In this document: positions 14,511 through 28,633 of the stretch, piece after piece | Position numbering within the stretch: the first letter of the stretch is position 1 | Layout: the number at the start of each line of letters is the position of its first letter | Assembly (NCBI GenBank): GCA_029379385.1 | Contig: CM055617.1 | Span: forward strand, 2,728,001 to 2,792,000 | Reading direction: 5' to 3' | Length of the DNA stretch: 64,000 nucleotides | DNA from: Quillaja saponaria | Taxonomy: Eukaryota; Streptophyta; Magnoliopsida; Fabales; Quillajaceae | The notes under the pieces: generated by a model | The model's input: only the letters and a program-made list of their open reading frames with translations | Databases searched by the model: none | What the model was told of the DNA's origin: nothing | Program-made: the position numbers and the translations under genes

Positions 14511-17500
14511 TACATACACTCTCCCAGGCTTTTTAATTTAAATTATTCTCTCCTCTATATTTTCCTAAAAAGATATTAAAAAAACCTATCATATTGTTTC
14601 AATTGCCAAGCAATATTTATTTACAAATTAAAAAATATCAAATTTTATTTAAAAAAAAAGAAAAGAATAAGTCTTGCTTTTTGCTTGAGATTTCAAATAA
14701 GATTTACAACAAATTTTCATTCCCCATAACTTTATTTTTAAATTTTCTTTCCAAATAAGTTTTATATTTTATATTGTCTTTGTTAATGTCATTTTTATCT
14801 TTTTTTAATTTTATTTTTAGTATTAACTTAGTAATATAAATTACGTAGACTAATTTTTTAAAATATACATTATCTCATTTAAAAATTATTAGAAGATTAA
14901 ATCTTTTAAAAATTAATGAAAATCCATCATCCCTTTCATATGTTTTTCAAAAAATAAAAAAAAATTAATTTCATAATTAAATTTAAATTTATATGTATGT
15001 CATTTTGTTCTTTATTAATTTTTTTAAGAAATGAAGCTAGGTTTATTTATTTTTAGTTCTCATCATGAAAAAAATTAATAATAATTAAATTTAAATTGGA
15101 AGATAAGATATTTAAAAAAAATGTTTTTAGGAAAAATATGAAAGAAGGTAATGAGAAATTTTTATTAATTCTTTTAATTTTTCATTAATAATTATGTAAT
15201 AATTTTATTTTTCTATTAATTTTTAAATAATAAATTTTAGCTTTGTAAATTAAATAATGTTTTTTTTAAAAAAAAAAATTAGTCTATTTAATTAATATTT
15301 AAGGTTTAAATATAAAATAAGAATAAAAGAGGTATAAAAAGTGTTAATATCAAATTTAAGATTTGTAAGAATAAAAATTTATTATAATACTTATTTGAAA
15401 TTTCAGAAAAAAATAAGACTTGTTTTTACTTTTTTCGATTTTATTAAAAAAAAAAAAAGGTAAGCTTACAGCTAAAAAGTTGGTTAATTCTGAAGCTGGA
15501 GCTGATGCCTATTGTCGCTTGCTTGCATCGAATATAGGTTTAGGGTCGGGTATGGATAAAGAGTACGGGTACGGATTTGTCCAAACCCACCCCATGATTA
15601 TCCCTATCCATATCTATATGGACCAAGAAAGTGGGCTGGACTGGGCTGTAATGGGATGGGCTGGGCTGTCTAAAGTAGAAAGGACAAGGTACTAATTAGT
15701 GTCATCAAGGTCCGTATATAATATCTGGTATGTACGCGAATTAATAAATTAAATAAAGATGGGCTAATGGGTCACGTGGCTACAAATTATAAAACAACGG
15801 TGGACCATTATGTGGGTCCCACGTAAACAACGACCTTACTATCCTATTTTTCAATAACAAAAAATAGAACTGCAGCTCTTCTCCATTCATAATAGATAAT
15901 GATAAGATAATATAAAATATAAAATAAATATTATAAAAAATGAGAATTTTAGATGTTTTCTTTTCAAGTAAATATTAATGTTAACACAAATCCAACTTAG
16001 CAAAAGGTCCAAAACTAGAGGCCTTACTTGCTAAATTGTGGGTAAGAGAAGAACATGTGATGCTTTCATATTTATTTTCTTAACAAAGTTAATAATTTTT
16101 CTTTTTCTACAAAAAGAAGCTCTGGATTTTATTTTTTTTCTTGAATAATGAAGATAAGAATATAAATAATTAGTTGATTCAAATATTATTTAATTTTTAA
16201 ATTAAAAAATATGCATTTAATTGAAATCTACGTCGTCATTAATATATTTCAACTAATATAGTACAATCGTATTATAATAAATTTATACATTAATAATAAA
16301 TAAAATAATAACTTTGATGTTAAACTAACAAATGCAATTAACCAAATGTTTTGAAAATGATAAAGAGTACATAAAAGGGAATTAACATAAAATATAGAAG
16401 AAAGAAAAAACAAAGTCAAAGTTTGTGAACTTGTTACTATCTTGTGCCTCACTTACATGATACTGTGAGAAAAGCAGGAGTGATTGAAAGTTGAAACTGT
16501 ACTTGAAAAAACAGCTAATGCAAAAGGGATCACGAGAGATAATTACTAGAAAAGGATAGAGAGGACGATGGATGCAAAACCATGTGTTGGTCGTGAAAAT
16601 GGGGATCTATACTTATCCTCTCCATACATCATATTTAATTATTAGGGTTTTGATTTGTACTGATTTATTAAAATGAAACTGTATGACATGTAATGTGGAC
16701 AGATTCAATTTTTTTATTTTTTTTATTTACACATTAGTCGGAAGTATTTAAATTATTTACAGTGCAAAAGAGAATGTTATTCTAATTCTACGATTTACCA
16801 TTTCCCTCCAAAAATGTAAATTTTATTGAGATTTTAGAGCTATATATATTTATATATACTTCATGCATGCATGCTTTTCCAAAGTAAATAAAGTAAAGAT
16901 GCATTCTTTGTCAAAGGCAATTATATACAGTGATCTTTAAGGGCATGTGAAAAACAAAAGGGATGGAGTACATAGTTAGGCAGTGGTCTAGGAAATGCCA
17001 AAAAGAAAAAACTTATAAGGCACTTGAATCAAAAGTCGTCAAAGGAAAAGAGAGAGAGAAAAAAAAAATTGTCATTGATGCATGCATGTTCAAACTTTTG
17101 TGATATCTTTTTAAATAGTATTAGATTGTACACATGTTTTAAACTTGTTTTCAAGTTAACAAACATATAGTACATGCATCACAAAGCTTAATTGCATTCT
17201 TTGTATATATTATATTAATTTGATTCCCACCCCAACAAAAGGAAAGGAAAGGAAACCAAACCAATACAAATTTTGAAATAATGATTAAATTTGCATGTGA
17301 AGGATTGATATAAGTCCAATATATATGAGGTACACAAACAGTCATATAGATAATTATAGAGCTAGCTAGTTAACATGAAAAAGGCATTGCATGTGCTAAC
17401 GTCCTTTTTAAGTATATAAATATATATCAGAAGTCAGAACTCTTTCACTTTGTATTAGTTGGTCTTGTACTAATCAAACTACTCATGCACCTAGCTATAT

Positions 17501-19990
17501 TATTCCCCATTTTCACTGGCAACAACTTGTTCAGATTGAGGGTGGGTTGCTTTCTTGTCTTGTTTTTATTTTTCTCCTTCAATTTGTGTTTTATAAAAAA
17601 ATTAAAAACTTCAAAAATTTTCGAGTTATTCTTAATTGATATATGTCTACTAATATGAATTATAATCAAATAATAATTTGATTATATATTTAAGATATAA
17701 ATAATTAATAGTATAAGCTGATGTGATAAAAAAATTATTGATATGATTTAAAATTTTGTTTTCAATTTTTCTCATAACAATAGATACATGGAATTCTCTT
17801 TTGAACCAGTAATAAATTAAATGAACAACAAAGTAATAATAGTAATTCAATAAGTAATAGTTGTGTGCTTTTCTGGTTGTCATTGGTGCATGATTTCCTA
17901 CATGGGAATGAGAGAAGAAACCGCAGTTTGGGGCCATGAATGAATGAAAAATTAATTTCAGTACCCATTTCTTGACGAAGGTGCGTTGTGGTCTTCCACA
18001 AGTGCCATTTACAAGATTTTAGGTGAAAACTAGGCATCCTTAGTGAATCTGATCTTAACAAATATATAGAGATTAATTGTCTTAAGTTTAATTTTTGACG
18101 ATTGCATAAGTATTCAATTTAATATTTTAAAAATATTTTATTTTATAGATTTTAAACTTTTGTAATTAAGTTACATTATTTCGTTATCATGTTTTGTATA
18201 AATAAATTATTCTATATATATATATGAATGATAAAATGACTCAATTTTTTTTAAGACATAAACACAATTTACTTGATTATATTTATGTAAAGTGTGATTA
18301 TTTCGTTAATTCATAATATGTAAACGAAAAAATAAAACTTGATTGAAAAAATTTAAATATTAAATAATAAGATTAACTAAGAAATTTTTTATAAAATCAA
18401 ATTAAAAATTGATACAATGTTAAGAATCAAAACAATAAATAAGATGAAATTAATTTACCAAGATGTTCAGTTATAAATTTTAATTACGAAAATCAGAATT
18501 ACTCTATTAGGTTCTCTTTTCTCTGACATTATTATTGAGTTAATATTTGATTAATTATCAGAATATAAATAAAAAATTGTTAGTAATATATATTATATAG
18601 TTACGCATCAGTCACTTCACTAAAATTAATAATAATAATTAATAAAAGTCACACAAGTCACTCTCTCACTAACAATTTAAAACTTAAATATCCATCAAAA
18701 TTAATTTTATCAATTCAATTTAAATTACTATAATTATTTATTAAATTAGTGATTCATGCCACGGTTAAAAAAGTTATTTTCATTATTTGTTATCCTTTTC
18801 AGCATTAAAGGTACAGTATTTGTCAAATTATTATGTTGATGTGATTCTTAAATCTGAATTCAATTTAGATCCGTAAATAACAAGAAATTATCATTTGCGG
18901 CACGAAATTTCATTTATATCAAATAAAATTTTCAACGACTAATTTAATAATAATATTATTTTTCAAGGGCTTTGATAATCATCATTTTAGGTCTTTTGAA
19001 CAATTCAAGATTACAAAAAAAAAAAAACTGTTACTTCAAGTAGTACCATCAATCACACTGAAAGAGTGAAAGACAATACATATAAAATTGCACAAAAGAA
19101 TACAAAATTATTAAAATCAATTACTAGTACAAATTAGTATAATATTTTTTTTTTCAATGCAAAAAGAAAAAAAGAAAAAAAAAGGAATAGAGAGAGTTGT
19201 AGTGATTTGAGAAAGGGTACAAATAACAAGAGTTCTTGCCTGTTACTTCTCACATAATTTTTTTGCAACATGAAATCTTAACATTATAAAAAGATCTCTC
19301 AATTGTCAAACCAAAGCGAATCTTATCACTTTGTTAAATTGAAGCACATCTTACTATTTTCTTCAACTAAAATATATCTTATAAATAATTATTTTATTTT
19401 ATTCAAACTTATTTTATCACTTCTTAATCGTAAATTAAAATATATCTTATCATTACGTTACATTTGAATATATCTTATCACTTTTCTTATATTTTATAAA
19501 TTAATTATTCTGTTTAACTCAAATTTATCACATTTTATAAATTAATTATTTTGTTTAGTTGTTATCACTTAAATAACGACCCAGCATTCATTATAGTTCT
19601 AAGAATTGGCAGCCTCCCAACTCCCAATTAAGTCGCAAAAGAAGACAGACCCACTTGACCCACTTGACCCACTTGCTGAAACTGGAAACAATGGGATGGT
19701 ACAATTCCACCAACAATTTATTTCAATTTAATACTCCAACTATAAAAAAATATAAAAAATTCTGATATAATAATATTGTTGTTACTTATATTTAATTATA
19801 ATATTTTACAGTTATTAATTAAAAAAAAGAGCACAAGTCTCACAAAATTCTACAGCTACCTGTAGATTATACTCATATTTATAGCAGAAAGAAAACTACA
19901 GAGTACAGAGGGCACATGCAGAACAGGACAGAACACAGCAATCACCCAAATTTGACAATTTTATCCTATTTCCCATATTACCCTTCAAGT
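14511..19990. other. AT-rich intergenic spacer
   Basis: Long homopolymer and AT-rich stretches with no gene I can support. Small features are a GC-richer island at 15530-15700 with purine-rich GGGTATGG/GGGTACGG-type runs that may be transposon debris, RY-like CATGCATGCATGC near 16863-16875, and a 9-bp unit CCCACTTGA repeated three times at about 19650-19676. Open frames at 15420-15695 and 17650-18061 do not resemble proteins. Confidence 0.55.
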
Positions 19991-20000
19991 CCCCCCATTT

Positions 20001-21663
20001 TTACATTACTGAACAGGCATTTGGGTTTTCATCACTGAAGATCTGAGGCGGGTAAGCATACATCTCCATTGCATAGCTTGGAGGGTAATGCTGGTATTCA
20101 TTAATCCTCATCACCTCTACTACCTTAGTTTCTTCTGTAACAGCCTCACTTTGTTTGGCTTCATCACCGCCGCCGCCGCCACCACCTTCCTTCTTTTCTT
20201 TGTTATTATCACCACCATCACCTTCTTTTTTCTCTTTATCTCCACCACCACTTTCTTCAGCTTTCTTTTCCTCTTTGGCTTCTGCTTTCCCTTCCTCTGT
20301 TTTCTCTTTCTTCTCTGGCTCTTCCTTTACAATCACTGCATGCTTACCTGTGCGCTTGTAAACATATTCCACCAGCTTTGGAGGATCAAACACACCCTTC
20401 ACATTCACCTGCGAATTCTTCAAATCTGGTTCTGCCAATTCCACCCCTATAAATCAAAAATGGGATTGATAGGATTTCATATTAAATTCCATACTAAATA
20501 AAAACAAAGATGCAAACTTTTGACTCTAATTTGACAATTACCGTTGCAAATCCAATATTTTCTTTAATGGGTTTTAAAGAAATTTTCCCTTTTTAATGGT
20601 AAAGCTGAATTTATTTAATTTTTAATTTAATTTGATTACAAAACATTAAAGGGTATAACGGATAACTGCCAGCCAAACAAAGCACAGTGGTTTATATTTT
20701 GTAGTTAAACAAAACGGAAAGCTGAATTGCATGAACCAGAATTTAAGAAAAGGGACTGACAGAAATGAAAATCTGAATATTCTAAAAAACACAGACCTTT
20801 CATTCTTAGTATGCGTTTCTTGATTTCCTGTGCACAAGCTTCACAATGCATGTGAACTTTCAGAGTTACTGTGATAATCTGAGGCTGGAATATGAGAAAC
20901 AAACAAAAAAACACATAGGAAATTGATCAAAATCGATAACCCAGAAAGCAAATTTGGTTCTTTTACAAAGAAAAACAGACATTGGTGGATTTTAGATAAA
21001 ATAAATAAAAATAAAAACCTCTTCTTTTTTCTCCTCTGGCTTGGGTTTCTCTTCCTCTACAGGCTTTTTCTCCTCCGGCGCCGGTGGTTTTGGGATCGGA
21101 GAGAGAAGCTCAACCTGTCTACGACTCTTCTTCTGTACTCTCTCTAAAACTTTAAGTGGATCAGCCTTTTCTCCCTTCACAACCACCTTATGAGTCCTGC
21201 AATCTGTGATTACATTTTCAACCCCTGCACCATTCAAATAAAATCAATCAATGAAAATGGTTACAAAAAATTTCAGAGAATACAAGCAATCAAACTAAAA
21301 ACAGAATCCTCACCTTCAAATCCTTTAAGAGAACGACGAACCTTGCGGGCACAACCTTCACAATGCATGAACACTTTAAGTACAATTTCTTGAGGTGGAG
21401 GTGGAGTTTGTTCCTTGGATTCCTTCTCATCCTTTCCATCCTTCGATTGCTCTGCTTTTTTCTCTTCCGCCGGCTTCTCTCCCTCTTTCACTTCTTTTTT
21501 ATCCTCCTCTGCTTTCTTTGGCGCCTCTGGTTTTTTCTCCTCCGGTTTCTTTTCTTCCTAAACAAACAACCCAGAAAAAGAAAAATCAAAACTCGTGAAT
21601 CAAAAACAAAAATAAACAAAAAGAAAGAAACTTGAAGAGGAATTAAACGCAAACCTCCCCCAT
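20001..21663 (-). CDS. Heavy-metal-associated isoprenylated plant protein (HIPP), two HMA domains
   Basis: A metal-binding protein predicted to be prenylated. Five exons on the minus strand are 21655-21663, 21314-21557, 21019-21224, 20797-20884 and 20001-20446 (993 nt, 330 aa). A lysine/glutamate-rich N-terminus (MGEEEKKPEEKK) precedes the first HMA domain (VLKVFMHCEGCARKVRRSL). A charged proline-rich linker follows, then the second HMA domain (VTLKVHMHCEACAQEIKKRI). Both keep the M-x-C-x-x-C metal site. A highly charged Glu/Lys and Gly-rich region follows, and the protein ends CSVM, a CaaX box. The terminal Met favours farnesylation. Exon 1 encodes only three residues. Layout matches the two-HMA HIPP clade (HIPP5-9 type), where family members bind Cu, Ni, Zn or Cd and associate with membranes. 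The precise metal is not deducible. Confidence 0.93.
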
Positions 21664-21699
21664 TAGGAAATCCTCTGTATCTGCGACTCAAGCTCTGCA

Positions 21700-24600
21700 G
21701 CACTTCTTGTTCTGCTAAATTTTTTAAGTAGCTCTGTATTCTATTACCTCAGGACAATCAGATCTGCAAGAAGCTACTACTCACTCTATCATCATTGTCA
21801 TCACACATGATGTGGCATCTTATAGGGGGCACGTGCAATGGAGGGAGGGATCTGGTTGAAACAAATGATCCTTGGATGTTACAAATTTTTTTGGTATTTT
21901 CTGAGGTTGTTTTGGATACTTTGGGAATTTACTAGATGCTGATCTGGTGTGGCCCCTCTTACTTTAACTCACTTTCACCAAGAAATATCATCTGCCGTTT
22001 ATTGGGTTAAAAAGAAACCAAATCAACGGTAATGGATCCATTCATATATTGAACCATATGAATGCTTCTATAAAATTCTATATTCAAATCTCACTTTATA
22101 TCTAAGGATACAAATATAGAAACTCTTGGTAGGTTCAATTGAATTTAATGCTACAAAATGTGCATATTTTGCCACATCTTGGAATTATAAAGTTTATACC
22201 AAATCTTCATAAAGTGTGTGTTTTTTTTTATTTTTCAAATTGAAATTTTGATTATCAAAAATCAAAATTTATATTTTGAGTTCAAAAATTCACTATAAAA
22301 ATAGCATTAAAAAATTATTGATTTTTTAAGTTTGTTGTGCAACAATTGTCATATATCATCGGCATATTATATTTAGAAAAGATAAAGGAGTTAAGTGTCG
22401 TGTAACAATTGTCCAGTTATATATCAAAATATCAAATCTAAAAAAAGATAAAAGTATAGTTGTTAATTTGTACTCTATCTAATTTATATTTGAATAAAAT
22501 TCAACCATTAGTTGAGCCAAGTAAAAAATCTTAACTCTAGATTTATCTATTTTTAACTTCAAGCATAAGAAATAATGAAATTAAAAATCCAACAATGAAA
22601 AAGTACAATTTATCTTTTATACCACTATTTGCACATTATATACACACAATGCTTAGTTCTAAATAATGAGTGAATCCCACATTAAATAAATTCTGTACAA
22701 GTAACTTCGTCATTTATTTACTGTTGATCCGCCCAATTGGCCACATATGGCTACGGGATATACACTTTTTCTAACAATTACCAAAGGACTAGTCTTAAAT
22801 TTCATGTTTATTATCTTACCTGTGACATACCCAAGTTAGATAAAGTGTAAATGTTAAATTTAGTGTTGGTCCACAAGTTAGAAATACAAAATTTGGTATA
22901 AGATATTTTAAATTAAATTAAAACTATTATTAATTAAGATACACAAAAATTAATTTGAATATGCTGTTCTTCAAAAAAAAAAATTATTATTGTTCTGATC
23001 ACAATTAAGCTGTGGGCCCACAAATAGAGACGACGCTTGTCAAATAGTTATATACGTTTTTGCTACCAAGCAAACATGTTGCAGGCTTACCATGTGCTGC
23101 GGTACTCTATCACAATCTCTAATAAAAGCAGGAGTACCCAATTCACATTCTTTTTGGTGTAGCAAATCCCATATAGTGTTAGCCATTAGTGATAGAAGCA
23201 CAAATAGTGTTGGAATTATCCATTTGGGTCCAAGCATTGGTTGGTAAATGTCTAGAATGTTCATCATATTCATGATAGAAACGGCCGAATTAAGCCTTCA
23301 TAATCATGATTGTCATCTAGAGAATTAGAGATCAATTTTGTTCACTTGATAATTTAATTCGTTGGATCTAGTTGGATTAGACTTAGATCAGTTAGAAGTT
23401 TTTTTTTTTTTTTTCATAAATATTCTCTCACCTTTCAGATATAAGTCTAATTTATTCGTAGTTGGCCTTCCTCATAAGTGTTTTATTACAGGCTTAAACT
23501 TTGATATTGCAAATACTCCTTAATCGATGAACTCAACATATTTTAACATTTAAACTACTCCATCTGAATTGTTAGAATCTTTATATATATATATATATAT
23601 ATATATATTTAAATGATGGTGTGACGGATTTTGACATTTTTGTTTCCTTTTCTTAGATAGAGTTAGAAATGTGAGGCTATAATTTAATCATCATGATTTT
23701 GAATTTAAAATTTTGATATTTTATTAAATTTTATAAATATAACTTAGATTTAACATAGTGCTATATTACGTAAATGCACGATGAAATTATGGATATATGG
23801 ATTGGCTCATACTTTTACTTTAATGAATTAGAAACTCTAATTAATATCTTTGAACTTTGAAACACTCACTTTTAATGTATTATTAGTGGAAAGAAAAAGT
23901 CAAAAGCACTCTATTCAAATATTAATTAAACAATTATTCAATATAATCTTATCTAATACTGTATCTGACAAAAAATAATTTAATCATATTACTTATGCAT
24001 TTGTATAAAATATTTTATTTTTGCTTGAGATTTGAGACCAGCTTCAAATTAATTGGCCTTGACACCTACAACAAACTATAATGAAGCACCCAATTGCAAT
24101 TGTTTCTGGCTAAGAAATTACTTATGGAATATTAGAATTTTATGATTTTTTAGCAGATATTCTACAATATTTCTTTAATTTTTTATTAAAAATTAAAAAA
24201 ATAATTTATATATTAAATATTACTTAAACATGAAAATTATCGTAAATAAATATTATAATAAAAAATAAAACCTAACTGGAAATCTTAACAAATGCGTTAG
24301 AAAAAGCGTTTCCTTTACAGCTAGACAGGGTAGTTGAATTTCTGCCTAATTAAGCATAATTAATTTTTAGTAGTCAACTCGAGTAATTAATTTCTCTATT
24401 TAGCAGTGTGTAATTTCTTAATTTTCTTTGCTTCATTTACATTACTTTTTGACAGAATTATAAAATGATTGGTCCCAATTGCAATGCCTTTTTTCTCTGG
24501 AGAGAATATGCCTGTAAGGCTATAACCTATAATAACATATGCATGTAGGGTCCCTGCCCTACACCCAATCAAATTACCCCAAAAATTAAATACCCAAATA

Positions 24601-27560
24601 GCAGTTGTCAGCTCCAATATATTGCTTATTATTATTCTTTCAACCAAACATAGTGACACCTAGAAGAGCCATATGTTGCATCCGTTTTCCTACTTTAGGC
24701 TTTTAGCCTCGTAAAGAAAATATGGTTCTGTTACTGGGTTTTTTCTAAGTTCATCGGTGCACGAGACTTGACAGTCTTCTTTATTATTTGGCAAACATTT
24801 TACAAATATGTAAAAACATTTGATCAGTTTTTCACAATCCATTTGAAGCTACTATTTCCCTTATAAATCATTTATAACTTTTATTTATTTCTTTTCAAAT
24901 AATCTAGGTTAATTCCCAACCGATAGCCTTTTTTGATGTCTTACAAATAAACAATAAAAATTACAAAAAAACCATCTCGAATATTTTAACGCGATAAAAT
25001 TTGAACTAAGAATTAAAAATCCAAACTAAATGACACAGCTTCATCTCCCATTTTCTCAGAGACACACTTAACATACATCTGGCCCTCTAAGACAAGCTTG
25101 GCTTCTTCTGCATGTGAGTTTGTCTAATTATATCATCACCATGAAGTACATGTGCTGCACAGCTAGGCACATCAGCCTGGTTTTCAATTATGGTCTTGAG
25201 GTGCCACGTGGTCATGACGTGTCACAAATGACACTTGATTAAAGCTTTCATCGACATGTCATCAAATCTTTTTTGTTCTGACTTCACGTGATATTCCTAG
25301 CTTGAGAATAATAATTTACCACTAATTATAGTTCACGCTCTTTGAGCTCTCAAGTTTCAATTTTGCCAATACTTATAAATATGTAAATTTATTACTTGTA
25401 TGGGGGAGATAATCATAAATTTTTAATAAAATTAAAATCACAAATTATGGGTACGATAATACTACGAAAAAAAAATGTAGGGAATGCCAGTTGGAAAGTA
25501 TGGGCCACAATGCTGTGCCCAGATGCTAACTGGAAGATAGCAAACCAGAAGAAGAATTGCAGAGAAGTGAATATTAATATTGGGCCCGTTTGGTTACTTA
25601 ATAAGTATAACAATATACATATATTGGAAGTTTGAAGCATTTTGTTTTGGTCAACCTCAACTGAAATATAGTAAGTAGAAAATAGACATACATACATACC
25701 TAGTCAGAGAATGTGTCATGTCAATGTGAGTTTTAAAAGCTTATAGATTTAGTTTCGAAAAATCAAAGAGTTGTAGAAGAATCTAAGACAAGTGGAAAAT
25801 AATTATTATATTTTAACTCGATAATAATGTTATTAATTTATGTGATATATAAATATTCTTTTACCATACAATTTATAAGTGATAGTAACTTGTGTCCTTC
25901 ACATGACTATTTGAAACCTCATTTCATCTTAGGCCACATAAAATATTAATTGTTGCTCTAAATAATTGCAGGCTTGGTTATTTTGATAGCCGGCAATGTT
26001 GACACACAGTTTTAATATTATTGTTTTTAACCATCAATGTTGTTTGATCTAATGTACTCATATTTTGATTAATTTACTTAATTTCTTGTAAAAATGAAAG
26101 TTTTAAACAATTCAATTTCTTATTTTTATTTATAAATCAGTAAGAAAGTAAAAATTAAATTAAATTTATCAAAATTTTAAAATGATTAAATCATAACAAA
26201 AACACTGATTAATTTCATGAAATTTAAAAAGAGATGATAAAGAGGAGGAAGAAGATATGTATGAGATAAGTTAGAAAAATAACAATTTTTTTATCAATCA
26301 TAAAACACTTGGCAAATAAAAATATTGTATTTTAAAGTATAATGGCAATTTCTATTCAAAATGAGTTTGAGAAATAACGTTTCAAATATTTAAAAAATTA
26401 TAAGATGAAATAGATTGAAAAAATATTTTTAAACGAAATTAATAATTTTTTTAAAATTTTTAGGACAATAGTTGTTTTTTGCAATTAGATTGTTTACTAC
26501 AGAGGAAAAAAATAAAATCATAGCTACTATTTTGATATATTAGAATTGTCTCAATTTCAATCATTCATAAATTTTCGGTCGATTTCATTTTCTACTCAAC
26601 TACACTAAGTTTTAAATTTCAAACTAGTTGAGATCGGTCAATTTCATTTATATGATTCATATTTTTTCAATTAAGTTGTGTTTTTTTAGTTTTTCTGTTT
26701 TTTCTAAATGAAATAATCTTATTTCGGGAAAAGATATTGACTTATTAGTTTATTTTTATGAGTTGGAAATTTTTATCGGTCATTTATCTTTAAACTATAA
26801 AGTTTGATTTTTTTTGAATTATTTTTTTACATAATATGGGGAAAAGAGAAAGTAAATTGACTTGAATTCTAAAGGATGAAATTAAACATAAGAAAATATG
26901 AAGAATTGTATTAAAAACTAAGATAATTAATAAGACAAAGCAATGACTAAGAAGAAATAAAAACTAAAACCATTAGCAAGCACTCATAATTTATTTTTAC
27001 TAAATACTTCAACATCTCTTAATTTTTTTGATATTAAACAGATCTTCACTATATTTCAAAAACATATACATATTTCTCCTCAAACTTAAAATTAAGATGA
27101 ACTACTTAAAATATCTTCAGTGTGTCTTATTAATAAATAAATAAAAATTTAAAATTATTTATTTCAATATGTTGTTTTTCAACTTAAAATAAAATATAAA
27201 TAAATTAAATTGATAATCATTTGATAATTATAATACAACTAAAAAAAAAAGATACTTACATTTGGTAAGAACTTCATAATCTTTATATTGTTTTTAATTA
27301 ATTTGTTTTCATTATTTTAGAAATGATTAATAATCAATTTTAAATTATATTTTTATTTTAAGTTAATAATTAAATAAAAATTATATACAATTTTTTTGTA
27401 ATATGATTATAAGAATATTTTAGAAAGTTTATTTTATTTTTAATATTTGACTTTAGTTGTAATTTAATATCATTACAAGTTTATGTAGGTTTTAGAAATA
27501 TAAAGAAATATTCCTATAATATCATTTTGATTGGTAGTAGTAATTTGTTTATTTAATTTT
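21700..27560. other. AT-rich intergenic spacer with microsatellite and scattered G-boxes
   Basis: A (TA)n run lies at 23582-23608. An isolated G-box GCCACGTGG is at 25203-25211, with GACGTGTC and CACGTG nearby, but no gene starts beside it. Extremely AT-rich DNA fills 25800-27560. One weak ORF (23040-23273) is listed separately. Nothing else could be supported. Confidence 0.5.
23040..23273 (-). other. Weak candidate short ORF, 77 codons
   Basis: Begins MNMMNILDIYQPMLGPKW and has a hydrophobic run, WIIPTLFVLLSLMANTIWDL, followed by a polar segment with two cysteines. A donor-like GTAAGCC follows the codons for QHM, so it could be a first exon. No homologous family is recognised, no second exon was found and no strong TATA box is adjacent. 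It may be chance in AT-rich DNA. Confidence 0.2.
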
Positions 27561-27589
27561 TATTTCTTAAAAAAAAAAAAAAATAGAGA

Positions 27590-28522
27590 CAACTTTGCAT
27601 TCATCAAGTAGCGGCGCAACTATCACCCCTCTGTGTCTTCGCCGGCGACTCTTAATCGCAGAAACCGGAATCCGATCGTCTTCTCTAACCCAGAGGTCTG
27701 ATCAAATCAGGTATGATAATCTCTTTCGATTCACACTCGGAATTTTGATTTCTCCGTTACGGAACGTGAACGGTGAACAAATGTTCCAGATCGAATATCT
27801 TCGGAAGTTAGAGAATTCTTGTTACCCTAAGAATTTTTTTGTTCAAAATCCATGGTAGCTTAAACTATAAGATTGAAAAGTTTAATCAATGAATTCTTGA
27901 AGCTCATTACTTGGTTGGCTTTCATATTTCATTGTTCATTTCCGTCAATGTATATTCTCTATTAATTTGTTTTTATGAGGGTTTGTTTGTAAGACTTGTA
28001 TACTTTAACATTGCTGCTATTGGGGTTTATTAACCCAATCAAAAGAAATACCAGAAGAAGTCTTTGTGCATGCTTTTCAAGGACTACTAATGTCATTACA
28101 TTGAAATTTCAATTAGATTAAGTCTGTTTGTTGACAATTTTAGTTTATTGGTGAACTTTTGTGGAGTTTGTTTTAATGGAAATAAGTGTTTGCGGTCTAT
28201 GTATAGCTATGAGGAATGTGACTGTAATATCTTTGCTAATGCTGCCTAATAGTCATTATGAAAAGTTTTCTGCTTGTTAAGTTGAACATTTGCATCTTAA
28301 ACTTTAATGGACTTCCTGTTCTTATTGGAAAGGTGATGATTTTTCTCTGGACAGTATAATAATTTCTATAATTAACATTTCATTCCTTTCATTTATTTTT
28401 TACTAGTTATGGTGAAATGGGTGCTGGGAGATTGTGGTGTTAGTAATGCAGTGGAGGCACTAATGTGATGACTATGTTGAATCATATCATCCTAATAATT
28501 TAGGCCCCCATGCTACATGCAG
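27590..28522 (+). other. 5' UTR exon and intron of the TKI1-like gene
   Basis: A GC-richer block at about 27595-27710 ends in TCAG followed by GTATGATAA, a good donor. The AG at 28521-28522 in ACATGCAG is a plausible acceptor, about 110 bp before the ATG at 28634. The ORF crossing this block has no family resemblance and would be a 5' UTR passenger. Exact transcript ends are not visible. Confidence 0.5.
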
Positions 28523-28633
28523 GATTTCTGCATCTGGGCTCACTTGGTTACATCTAGGTGGTGTTTGGATGGACCTTAGATAATTGAAGCTGAACAGCAC
28601 GAGCATATAGTATTCTTGGTGTGCCCCTTCATA

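Noticed and set aside
15420..15695. 91-codon ORF with glycine/tyrosine-rich segment
   Set aside because: It derives from GGGTATGG/GGGTACGG-type repetitive DNA and has no family resemblance; probably repeat debris.
17650..18061. Two overlapping minus-strand ORFs of 95-99 codons
   Set aside because: Low-complexity AT-driven composition, no motif and no supporting splice or promoter signals.
27595..27858. 87-codon ORF at the TKI1 5' end
   Set aside because: It runs across a good splice donor at 27711 and has no homology; a leader passenger.
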